Assembly: GCA_950295325.1 (NCBI GenBank)
Contig: OX485807.1
Location: forward strand, 22,043,666 to 22,107,665
Source of the DNA: Polytrichum commune
Lineage: Eukaryota; Streptophyta; Polytrichopsida; Polytrichales; Polytrichaceae
Reading direction: 5' to 3'
DNA: 64,000 nt
Part shown: in pieces, positions 46,901-57,900 of the stretch
Layout: each line of letters begins with the position of its first letter
Numbering within the stretch: position 1 is the stretch's first letter
The notes under the pieces: generated by a model
Databases searched by the model: none
The model's input: the letters and a program-made list of their open reading frames with translations, nothing else
What the model was told of the DNA's origin: nothing
Translations under genes and position numbers: made by a program

Positions 46901-49900
46901 GCATGTTATTCTAAATTGCAACAAGGTCTACATCTGATACTTCCTGACCACTGTGTGAACTTGACCATGAGTTGGTTCAAAGAAAACATAACTTCCGAAG
47001 GAAATAGTAAATTGAAGCACATTGAATAAGGGTGGATCTCAAAAAGTACATCTGCACATACCGCATTTGTATATCCAACAACAGCTACAAGAGGAAGACC
47101 TAGACCACTGCTTCCTGCTAAAGCATGACGCTGACGAGCAGCGCGGTGTAACAAGCGTGTTCGTTGCACATCTGCTAGCAACTTCTTTAAGCGTGTCCTT
47201 TTTTGTCCAATCCTGTGGCAAAGAGGGACATGAAAGGTCTAATGAATCTATAAGAACTTGTATTGCAGCACACGTGCAAGCATTCAATATGGTTTAACAT
47301 GTTTACTAGATGTGTTAGGTTTTAATCAGCTCCAAGATGGAGGCCAGCAAAGAAAGTGAACCACACTAGCTAAGATGCCTACCTGCGTCGCTGCAGCTGA
47401 AGCTCTGTCTCACCAGCCCCACCAATGGCACCGCTTGCTCGCCTGGAAAATGTTCAGCCAGTAACTGTTGATCATATCCTTATTTATCTTATGAAACTGG
47501 TGTTTCAGTCTAATTGTGTTTTAGATGTCCATCCCTAAACCCATGATGCAACTTTCTCTATTACAAGAGACTGTTATGGTCCCGTAGATGAAAGCATCAG
47601 GAGCGCATGGCACTTTTCATATTTAACAACAATGGCGGTTGGTATTTGATTAAATTCATCCATAAACAACAAGGGAGACACTTCTTAATCAATCAACTTT
47701 ATATTGGTTGTTCTGTGGCTAACAGCGTGCACTAACTTTACAGCAAGAGAACTCTTCAGTTGGAGAATGTAAGGAGAATACTTAATCAGCATGTTATGGC
47801 CAAGCTATTCATGAATACCTTTACATGTGCTAACATCCCTCTGGTTGAACAGTCTGAACCCTCTGGACTCTCTTATTATTAGCACAACCACTCACTGTTC
47901 TCAATTAACATTGATTTACAGAGAGAAAATAATACCCTCGTGCACTGACCACTTCAGCTTCCCCATCTTGACCAAATCTTAGTCTTCCTCCCTTGCCCAT
48001 AACACGAACCAATCGTGTTTTCTGATAGTCTAGAGCAGCAAGTTCAACCTGATGCACAAGAATTTCAAGTCATTTAGAGTTGCTCAAAGAACAGGGTCCT
48101 AAATCAATGGATATAGCCCAACTTGGATGTTCAAGGCCCAATTCAAATATGGTAGCTCATAGAAGACTTGAAAGATACCCAAGATGTATCTTTCTCATTA
48201 AACATTCTAAAGATCTGCACATTTCCAAATAGAGGTAGCCAACCAAGAAATATGGGTCAAAATTGAAGGGCTCACTTCATAGGAAACCTGAAATTGGCCT
48301 CTAAAAGGGAAATGGGAAAAACCAACCACTTCAGGCAGAACAAAGGTGTATCTTTCTAGTTAGTTGAGAAGAAGCCTAGTAGATGATGATGAAGTGTATG
48401 TTAAAAGGAATCAGGAGATGCAAATAGCGACAAACTATACCTGAAGTTTGGCCTCTCTGGTTTGGGCATGTGCACCAAAAATCTCAATAATTAGTCCTAC
48501 TCGGTCAAGCACAGGCCTGCCCCATGCAGCCTGCACAAATGGACACATACCTGCACCGTTAGAAATCTATGCCACATATGAGAGAACCCTAAATCCTAAA
48601 CCCTAATGTCTGAAAGTCATTTCTACAATCAAACCTAGTCACATAGGACACTCACAGGTCAAGGTTAAGTGAAGTGAGTGAAGTTGAGCACTGAAAGCTT
48701 CTATAATATTCTTACCATCCAAATAAATCCATGTAAAAATAATCAAATAACATTGAACTAGTGTGTATCAACTATTTATTTCTCTCTAAACCATGGTCCT
48801 TACGCCCTTACCTCAAGGGTACGTTGCTGAATACCGGATAAGGTCACATTAACGAAGATAGCATCGAGTTCCTCCTGCAATGGTGTACAGAGAAGTCAGT
48901 CAATATGGAATTTGCATTTAGTATTGCCAGCACCCTCTAGATTTCAAAACAAAACCAGGACTTTGAGCACATGAGGCTTAAAAGCATTGAAAGATAGACG
49001 GTGTGAAAACCTAACCTGTGAAGCTGCTACATCCACATGGGCACGAACAGTTTCAATTGTGCCTGCTCCAAAATAACCTCCTGCACTGTTTCCCAAGCAT
49101 GAGCAGGGGCGTCTAATTTGAGGATTGGCTCGTTTACACATTCAGTATTGAAAAAGAGGAATTTAGAGATTTCATTTTCCATCCAACAAAGATTACCGAC
49201 ATACTCAACCCATATGAACTTATAGCTGCCTTGCAAGTGGTTATGACTCCACCTCATCCTGCACATTTGTCACTGATTAAGAACAACTCAAGGTGAAGGG
49301 AACAATCGCTATTTTTTTGGCCTTCCCCAACAACTTTGCAATACAACCAACGGAAATTGTTCAGAATTCCACATTCACTATTGGAAAATGGGGGTTTAAA
49401 GACCTCAATCTCCTTCCAACAAGAACAAGCACCCACATACTCAAGCCATATGGGTTGATGGCCGCTTTGCAACGAGTGGATGTGGATCATTTTCTAAGGG
49501 ATTACTCACTACAAAAGGAAATATCAAGGTTAGGAAAATAGTAGCTAATTCTTTGATCTTCTCCAACTTTGCAATAGAAAACCAGTGATACAAAATTGTT
49601 CACCTGCACGAAGACGCTTGGTAGATGAGCGCGTGCGAGGACTTTGAACCAACACAAAAGGCGTCTCCCTCTTCTTCTTCTTCATGTTGGAATTGGAGTC
49701 ATTATCACCATCGCCCCTGAGCCCCTCCAATGCATCCGCCAGCCGCATGGCCTCTATCAGCTTGGCTTTCAGAATGGTGCGAGGGTGCACCCTAGGCTGC
49801 ACAATTAGCAACCTGGGCAACTTCTTCCCATGGCCTCCCTGGAATACAGATTGGGAATTCGGAGCAGATCCATGCAGCAGTTGAAGTGGAGACAAACCTC

Positions 49901-50093
49901 CCCATCCTACACTTTGTGTTGAAGCAACAAAAATTGCAGCCAAGTATTTCTGCAGTCCAAAACCCCAGTGCATTGTCTGGGTTTGAGGTTTAGTGCCGTT
50001 CGGGAATGCATTACAACAAACATGAGTGTGGATGTTGTGCAAACTCAAACTCCACCTTGCTGCCAAAGCCCCCCATGGCCGTGATGTCAACAT
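43985..50093 (-). CDS. HflX: HflX-type ribosome-associated GTPase, organellar, 13 exons, 574 aa
   Basis: HflX is a translation-factor-class GTPase that binds the large ribosomal subunit and splits or rescues stalled ribosomes; plant forms are mostly plastid or mitochondrial. Exons: 50093-49604, 49080-49016, 48874-48812, 48530-48441, 48048-47936, 47442-47383, 47212-47062, 46791-46736, 46324-46274, 46071-46017, 45270-45214, 45086-44964 and 44335-43985. All junctions are GT-AG with consistent phase. N-domain: LLIVQPRVHPRTILKAKLIE, GGYFGAGTIETV, GRPVLDRVGLIIEIFGAHAQ then TREAKLQ, and GGAGETELQLQRRR. G-domain: GYTNA|GKSS (340-348, split by an intron), DDRLFATLDS, DTVGFISDLP (387-396), NK|VD (457-460, split by an intron) and STSAATGVG. 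The first 90 residues are poorly conserved and transit-peptide-like. There is an acidic insert before the last motif. The gene is intact. ATG at 50093 is the first in frame. Confidence 0.95.
49137..49480. repeat. Duplicated segment inside HflX intron 1
   Basis: 49137-49240 and 49370-49480 share ACATTCA.TATTG, CATCCAACAA or CTTCCAACAA, ACATACTCAA and CATATG at about 70%. An intronic duplication with no coding meaning that I can see. Confidence 0.5.
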
Positions 50094-50917
50094 GCTCAAT
50101 TTCTTAACCCTTTGAGGATGTTCATACAGATTGTGTATTCTCTCTTTGTACTGAATTATTTGAAATCCTCATCAAACTCTTTACATGTCACTTCTGTGTG
50201 TGTATGTCAAGAACTTCACCAAAGAGGCCCAAATCAGGTCCCATAAGCGATAATTTGTTAATCAATCGCAACCCGAAGCGGTACTGAGTCACGTAGGCAT
50301 CTGTGCATCAAAGGAGACATCATTTGACATTGATCTCTCCTTCCTTCACACAAGTTCTTGTCAAATCTCTCCCTCATCCTCCCAAGCTCAAGTGGCATTC
50401 ATGCCTTGCTTGATATCAACTATTAAAGGTTTACTGGCTTGACAGGAGTCTCCTTAGGGCCACTTCACACACGAGCCAAGAGCCGTGACCATGAAATTGT
50501 GAGAGCCCAAAAGAAGTGTCCAAAAGCCCTCCCAAGGCACTTCCAAAATCATGTAGTGTGGTCATGGGTCCTCAAGTGTAGTGTGAAGTCGTATGTGACT
50601 GGTCCTCAACCAAATGAATGTTGTTTCAATGAATATCTATTCATGCATGGTCCCCACACATGGTAATATATAATAAATCAAAGGTTGTGAGATTTCAGAG
50701 TGCCATGGTCTCCCAATTTTATGCTAGGCCTACCTCTAAGAGGTGGTTTTTGAAAATAGTCTATGAATGAAAACATGATTCATTTGATGTCATGCAAGAA
50801 TCCATGTAGACTTTACATCCAACTTGCAGTCACTTACTCCATTAGTGCCTCAAGTGTAGTGTGAAATGAAGTTGGACTAGCTCCACCTTTTCCACCAATT
50901 AGAGTGCTTGAAGTACA
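50094..50917. promoter_or_regulatory. HflX upstream region and spacer
   Basis: Probable promoter of HflX (minus strand). No TATA-like motif is clear enough to call, and no other gene is recognised. Confidence 0.3.
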
Positions 50918-51654
50918 GTACCAACCCCTAATAAATAACATCATAGACTTAGGTTGGAAAGTCAACCCACTCATAGTCATCACAGCAGGAGTTAGAGGAA
51001 CAACGCATGCCCCCTCAATGGAACTCCTTGAAACAAACTTAAAATACCGAAAACTACCATCAAACACACATTTAAAGAAATCAACACCATCGCCATACAA
51101 CACGCCGGATCAATTATTCTACACAAAAGAAAAATAGAAAATAACCAACCCCTACCCCTAGCCCAATAAATACAACTAAATAAATATTATAAATATGTAG
51201 TATAAATAAAAACTTTATTTATAATATATATCTAGTTCAATACAAACACTTGCCTCAGGAAGAAGGGATAGGGCCGGTTGGCTCTCAACAAACTTTCCTG
51301 CCTATGATAAAATCACTAGCTGCACCAAGTCATGTATACCATTATAACACTCAAACGAACACAACGAGAATCGAACCCGGACCGTTCAATGGTAGCACAA
51401 ACGTTCCAACCAACTTTAGAACCATGACTTGGCGTCCCCAAACAAAGCCCACACCAATACATACCCATAAGACCTACCTACACCTCTCGAGGTACTAGTA
51501 ATTATCTTCAGTTACTAAAGTGTCTATTTCCGAAAGGGAAGAGTAGTCTTGAAACAATGGTCCTTTGTCCTGTGGGCTCTGGCTCATTGTCGAGACAAAC
51601 AGACACTCAATTCACGCCGGCCCCTTTAAAAGGGCAGGTGTTCATATCTATCTA
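50918..51654 (+). mobile_element. 5'-truncated LINE (copy 2) of the same family
   Basis: Begins inside the RLE-like region (YQPLINNIIDLGW matches YQPLINNIIARGW of the large copy), continues through the C-terminus and a long 3' UTR, and ends with ATTCACGCCGGCCCC, a hairpin and (ATCT)n. It is flanked by perfect 13-bp target duplications TGCTTGAAGTACA (50905-50917 and 51655-51667). The 3' UTR is about 300 bp longer than in the large copy and holds a tRNA-like segment on the opposite strand. Confidence 0.9.
51360..51440 (-). repeat. tRNA-like segment, probably a SINE head
   Basis: The reverse complement contains a D-arm-like GTTC-TAAAGTTGGTTG-GAAC (4-bp stem) and a box B/T-arm GGTCCGGGTTCGATTCTCG at the correct distance, with an anticodon-like loop GCTACCA between. 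No acceptor stem forms, so it is not a tRNA gene. The layout fits the internal Pol III promoter of a tRNA-derived SINE inserted in the LINE 3' UTR, in opposite orientation. The SINE limits were not found. Confidence 0.5.
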
Positions 51655-51667
51655 TGCTTGAAGTACA

Positions 51668-53236
51668 ATGGTCATGGGCCCTTAGTCTCATGTGTGAAGT
51701 GGCCCTTAGGTAGCCTTTGCGGGACTTGCTAAGATCTTATAATAATGTTTGGCCAACTCTTTCATGGCGAAGCTTCAATTGAAGACCTACATTTTATAGG
51801 GCAAAGCAAGCTTACCATTAAAAAAATGTGTCTCTCCAAGCATTAGCCAAAATTCTCACCATGAATTTTCCTTGGTGAAGCAATATTGCCAATGGTTGGA
51901 CGGGGGTGGGAGGTAGTTTATCACCAATTGGAACTATAATAGTTGGGTGACGAATGACAAGAGGGCGTCACAATTTCAGAAGGTGGCATCAGCAAGTAGG
52001 GGATATTGTATATTGATTTATGGGCAACAAACGTGACATTCCCACAGTTGTGTTAGAGGTAGTTGCGTTGGTGTGCAAGTTTTGCTTATATGTTTGTACT
52101 ATGACAATGCTTAATTTTTTTTATGATCTTCTATTATGCTTTTATTTGGTGAGTTAGTGCTCCAAGAAGCCAACCTAGAAGAGGTGTTTGGCCGACTTGT
52201 ATTTTTTCTTCTTGGGTAATAAAATGTTTGCGTCTGCAAAAGCTTCATGCATTTTTATCGTATATTTTTTTCATGCTTCTTACGGGGTTGGGGGCTTAAT
52301 TCATAGAATATCCAAATAAGTAGTCTAGTATGGTTCCCACTTGTTTCATGGTTAGCGTAACATAATGTTAAGTTAAACTTCACATTATTACATTATAACA
52401 TTATTTAGTTGAGTGACCAAGTTAGGTGGAGCCAGGAATATGCCATGTAGGTGCTAGAATTGTACCTTATGGATGTTTGTCAAGCACATTCAGCTTGATT
52501 AACTTGGGCTAAGCATTGTCACTGAATTTTATTATAATGGAACCACTTGTACTAGTTGAATAATGTTATGAAACTTACATGTGACCCAAATGGTGCAAAA
52601 ATAAATTTTTGTGGTTGAGTTACTACGTGCCCTTGCGGAGAGTAAAGATCATGGTTAGCTTAACATTTTTGTTAGTTTACCTACATGTGTGGACAAACAT
52701 GGGCAAGAAGGAATTATCACATACATGCGTACTTCTCATTCATCTAACATAAATGTCTTGAACTAGTATGTCATCCAAAGGTTGTCATTTCCTTTGATTG
52801 ACATTGACACCGGAATTAGTTTCAATGTCCACACATTTGTGCAATAGAACACATCTGCCCAATTCATAGAAACCCAAGTCCACATTATGATATATATATA
52901 TATATATAAACCCTCAAGGTGAGACCACTAAGTTAGGGATTTACGTGACATGATGAACCATTGTTCTCCTTGCACAATATTAGCAAGTAACTCTTCCCCC
53001 CAATCAAATATGCAAGTCTATAATGGACACTTCAAACTCCACGTACACTTTTGACAATTGGATGCGATCTCAAATTGTCTCATCCGGTTTGCCCACTATG
53101 ATCAACATTGCTTTGATCGATCAATTGTATGTAGAAGTCAATTCCATCATGGAGGTGTGGAAGTGAAAATCTCGTCGTTCCAACAAAATTTGAGAACATC
53201 CAATGATCACAAAGATGAGGTTTTCAAGTCGGACAA
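51668..53236. other. Spacer with no recognised gene
   Basis: AT-rich sequence with a (TA)n run near 52890-52908. No frame is recognised. Confidence 0.5.
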
Positions 53237-53552
53237 CTACACTAATAGTCGACGAAAATGCTAAATGTAAATTGTCTCTATAGTATTAGAACACTAAATG
53301 TCAACTCTAACACTATTTGTACCAAGTAGTAACTTTAAATATTTACATGAGCGCATTTAGTGTTAGATGATATTTTGTAAGTCTTGGAATGAAGAATTGA
53401 AGGAAGAAGAATATGAGAACCTCATAAAAGGTATAATTTATTCAAACCCTATTCAAACACTAATTGTAATATCAGTTGAAAATTAATGTTTTAGGTAACT
53501 ATTGCATCTAACACTAATGTTCATTTAACACTAATCTACCTATTTAGTGTAG
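53237..53552. mobile_element. MITE-like element 1, CTACACTAA ends, 316 bp
   Basis: Starts CTACACTAATAG and ends CTATTTAGTGTAG. Internally it has about eight copies of ACACTAA or its complement TTAGTGT, a subterminal-repeat pattern. About 75-80% similar to 54375-54757 at both ends. It encodes nothing. The CACTA-like termini are suggestive, but a matching target duplication was not found. Confidence 0.65.
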
Positions 53553-54374
53553 TGAAAATTTTGTCTTAAAACAAATGGATGATTGGATAGATGTGGACCC
53601 TAGAATCAGAGGTGAATTAAGCAAAGCTAATGGTAGGTGCTAAGGTAGAGGGTGCTAAAACCAACACCCCACCCAAAACCAACAGTTATAGATGTCTCCC
53701 AACTGCCAATACATTACTACCTTGAACCGTTCCCCATGGTGTAGGAGTGCATCGGCCCACATAGTGACAATTTTAGGTGCCATTAGCAGGCCTTCATTAC
53801 CTCTGTGTAGGGTAAGTAATGGGCTCCACTCAATCTCATGTTAGTTTAAGGTGGGTTTAGGGTGGCTTGTCAATGCTTATTCTAGCCATTCTATACACAA
53901 AGGGGGGGGGGGAGTCTAACCATTCTATTCACAAAGCCAAGGAGGGGAGGCTCACCGGTCCAAGCACAAAGGGGATCAATTCTAAGCATAAAGGGGGTCG
54001 GTTTCCGGGATGCAAGGTGATGGTTTTGCAAGCAAACCAAGTTGGATCATGGAGGTGGCCATGTGACTTTGTGCATTGTTACTAGTTGGGCTTTGATTTA
54101 ACTTGGGTCTAGTACCCAACTATGTAATGAAGATGGGGGTCCTCATTAGATTGCAAGATCATCACACACAAGGCCTAGGGATTGGTGTAAGAGAACTAGT
54201 GGTTTTGACTTTGAATGTTCATCAAATATTCAACCGAGGCTTTTTTTTCTTTTTTCATTTACCTATGTTTAGCCTAAAGGTTAATATGCAATTTTTTTTA
54301 ATATCAACCACATAGCCATATGCATGTGCAATAGCTTAAAGTGTTGGGTTTAAGCACACTCTACCTTACCAGTT
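53553..54374. other. Spacer between the two MITE-like elements
   Basis: No gene is recognised. A G-run lies near 53900-53910 and poly-T near 54241-54256. Confidence 0.45.
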
Positions 54375-54757
54375 CACTAAATAGGTAGATTAGTGTTGGA
54401 AACACTAATAGTCGACGAAAATGCTAAATGTCGATTGTCTTCATAGTGTTAGAACACTAAATGTCAACTCTAACACTATTTGTACCAATTAGTAAATTTT
54501 AATATTTAGAAAAGCACATTTAGTGTTAGATGGCATTTTTTGTAGATCTTCAAATGAAGAATTGGAGGTAGAATATGTGAGCCTCATAGAAAATGTAATA
54601 TGCTAGGAATTTTATATTACAAAATTTAAACTTAATGGAACTCAACTTTGACAATGCAAAATAAAGACAAAGGAAATTGTAACACTAATTGTACTTTCAA
54701 GTGACATTTAGTGTTTTGGGTAACTATTGACTCTAACACTAATCTACCTATTTAGTG
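54375..54757. mobile_element. MITE-like element 2, CACTAAATAGG ends, 383 bp
   Basis: Terminal inverted repeat CACTAAATAGGTAGATTAGT (left) mirrored at the right end, with the same ACACTAA/TTAGTGT interior motifs as element 1. Its right end coincides with the start of SHMT arm B. It is non-coding. Confidence 0.7.
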
Positions 54758-54983
54758 TAGCTTGGCGCTCTGAGTAAATTGAGAGCAGGGGCAGGAATGG
54801 AAGATCCAACGTGGGGTGGTAATCCGGAGCTGTAGTGGGTACGAGACACGTGTACGATCCGGATATACGGGGGTTGCAGAATTGTCCCGTCCTACAGGCG
54901 TCTACAACACCCACAAACCTCGAAGTTCTCAAAGCCTGCTCACAGATCCGGTGCCATTCGATCTCACTCGGGGTCGCCGCCAT
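54744..54983 (-). CDS. Small divergent ORF upstream of SHMT copy B (79 aa, hypothetical)
   Basis: Opens with ATG at 54983 (MAATPSEIEWHRICEQALRT) and reads GVVDACRTGQFCNPRIS further on, ending inside the neighbouring MITE end. It lies head to head with SHMT and could be the first exon of a divergently transcribed gene cut off by the duplication breakpoint. The matching place in arm A has lost the frame. No family is recognised, and it may be chance. Confidence 0.35.
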   Translation of the reverse strand: MAATPSEIEWHRICEQALRTSRFVGVVDACRTGQFCNPRISGSYTCLVPTTAPDYHPTLDLPFLPLLSIYSERQATLNR

Positions 54984-57900
54984 TGTTGCTGTTGCTCTAG
55001 TGGACTCATTTTCCTTCAACCGAGTTATTTGGTATGTGTACAGTTGCTCTGCCTTGGATTTTGGTGTAGACAATTCAGGTGTGCAGTTGTGGGAAGGAGA
55101 TGATGAAGAAGACGGAGTGGGGTTTTGGGTTCTCTCTCAAGTGTTGGTTTGGTTGTTTTCAGATTGTGGTGTGAAAGATTGAAACCAATGCCCTTCAAAG
55201 GATTGGGGTTTAGTGTGACGGGGTGCACTTAACATGCGTGCGTCGACGATGTTGTTGTTGCGGGTCCTTTTAGTTTGCGATGGGGTTGCTCTGTTTTTTA
55301 GCAGCACGTGGACTTCCGTGAAGGGCCTTGGGAGTGCTTGATGGCTCTCGTGTGGATGTCTTTTTCTTCGCTGGAGGTTTGGGTTGGGAACGTGGGTTTA
55401 ATGGGAACTAGTTTCTTGCACGAACTTGCATTGTGGACTTGACATAACCCTCTTTCCCTTACTTAGTGGTGGGCTTGCACGGACACGGTATCTTTGGCCG
55501 CTCTTCCGGATGGTAGGCCGTGAGAGATCTTGGATTTGCGCTTCATGCGAGACGTGTAATGTGAGGTGTGCAAGAGTATGTTTATGTGTGAAGACAGCGG
55601 TGACGTGTCCAGAACATTCTTTTGGTTTTTAGAGAAGGAAATCACTTCTGGGCAGAGATCTGTGTTAGAGGCCATCCCTCTTTGCTCCAAGGTGGGCTGT
55701 CCAAGGATCTGCGCCAAAAGAGGAATAAATATTTACATCCTTACGTTAAATAGGATCGTAAAGCTATAGTGATGCACTGCTGCTACATCTGATGCTTTAC
55801 AGTTTTCCTTTGCACCGGATTTTTGTAATGTCTAGGCTCGTGTTTCCACTGAATGCGCACGAGCACGAAGTCCTTCCCATCACTTAGAAGCGCTTTGTTC
55901 GATAATTGGCATCTTTGATAAAACGGCTGTCCCTCAACCTTTCTTGGTAGATGCGAACGGTTTGTAATGCTCTGGTTCCATGGTGGATGACGGGATTCGG
56001 ATTTTAGCGCAATCTTTATGCAGGCAGACTCTTTGTGTCATAGTTTCTTGTGACAACACCTGCTGATGGAATGTGTGCGGCCTGTGAACAGGCAACATGG
56101 GTTCAGAGGCTCCAGAGGGAAGCGTGGCTTCGTGGGGAAATACGCCCCTGGATGTAGCGGACGAGGAGATTTACAACCTGATCGAGCACGAGAAGGTGAG
56201 GCAATGCAGGGGTATCGAGCTGATCGCGTCCGAGAATTTCACTTCTCAGGCTGTGATCGAGGCATTGGGGTCCGCATTGACCAACAAGTACTCGGAAGGG
56301 CTTCCTGGAGCACGGTACTACGGAGGCAACGAGTTCATCGACCAGATCGAGAACTTGTGCAAGGCCAGAGCGCTGAAGGCGTTCCACTTGGACGGTGAGA
56401 AGTGGGGTGTGAATGTGCAGCCATACTCGGGGTCTCCTGCGAACTTCGCAGTGTACACAGCCCTTCTTCAGCCCCATGACCGCATCATGGGTCTCGATCT
56501 GCCCTCAGGTGAACCTCGATGGTTGCACGCCTAAGCTGAATCATGTAGAGTGGCGTAGAGATGTATTTGAATCGGTATGCTTGGATACCTAAGGTACGAT
56601 AAGGTAAAGAAATGTAGGGATTTCCGTTGGATTTGTATGCCTGCGTAGTTAATCTCGGTCGCGGAAAGGGATGTAGAGACATGTGTGGAATGTGGTAGGT
56701 TGGTTGTACGCCGGAAGTGTTAGCACATTGTAACTGGTTCGACCAATGCAGGCGGTCACTTGACCCACGGGTACTACACTTCCAATGGAAAGAAGATCTC
56801 GGCGACCTCGATCTTCTTTGAGAGTCTGCCTTACAAGGTGAACTACGACACCGGGTTCATCGACTACGACAAGCTGGAGGAGAAGGCGTTGGACTTCCGT
56901 CCCAAGATGATCATTTCGGGTGGAAGTGCGTACCCCAGGGACTGGGACTTTGCAAGGATGAGGACCATCGCCGACAAGTGTGGAGCCTTGCTGATGTGCG
57001 ACATGGCTCACATCAGCGGCCTCGTGGCCGCCCAGGTAATTGGCGTCTTTCAGCATACCGATTTTCCGTAGGCGGCTTGATTTGTGGCAACAGTGGAGGC
57101 GTTGTTGAATCAAAGAGAAAAGGCTGACAAGTTGGTCGGATATGCGTAGTGCAGGAAGCAAACCAACCCTTCGAGTACTGCGATGTGGTGACGACGACGA
57201 CCCACAAGAGTCTGAGAGGACCACGTGCGGGCATGATCTTCTACAGGAAGGGTCCGAAGCCCCCGAAGAAGGGTCAGAAGGAAGACGCCGTGTACGATTA
57301 CGAGGACAAGATCAATTTCTCCGTGTTCCCGTCGTTGCAGGGCGGACCTCACAACCATCAAATTGCCGCCCTTGCCGTGGCACTGAAGCAAGTGGACACG
57401 CCACAATTCAAGGCTTACGCGAAGCAGGTGAAGGCGAACGCCGTCGCCATCGGAAACGCTTTGATGAAGAAGGGTTACAAGATGGTGACCGACGGCACCG
57501 AGAACCATCTAGTTCTGTGGGATTTGCGTCCTCTGGGTCTTACCGGTAGGCATTGGCAGCCTTTTGCCTTCAATTGATGTGAACTTACGGGCTTGTTTGG
57601 TGATTTGTCATGGATGTTTTTACACGAAGACATTTCCGGTGATGGTAGTGGTGTTATGATGTACTCAGGTAACAAGGTGGAGAAGGTGTGCGAACTGGCT
57701 CACATCACTTTGAACAAGAATGCCGTGTTCGGTGACAGTAGTGCACTAGCCCCAGGAGGTGTTCGCATCGGTACGGTTCCCTTTCCGTTGGTTGTTTGCG
57801 GTGCAGTCTTTTTCAGTGGCAATTTGAGTGAAGAGTAAGTTGTAGGCAGCTTAATTCGTGGAGTTTGCCCGTAGAAACAAGGCAAGAGCCAGCTGTAGAC

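Noticed and set aside
51360-51440. Functional tRNA gene on the minus strand
   Set aside because: D- and T-arm equivalents exist, but the acceptor stem does not pair and the anticodon stem is poor. A SINE head fits better.
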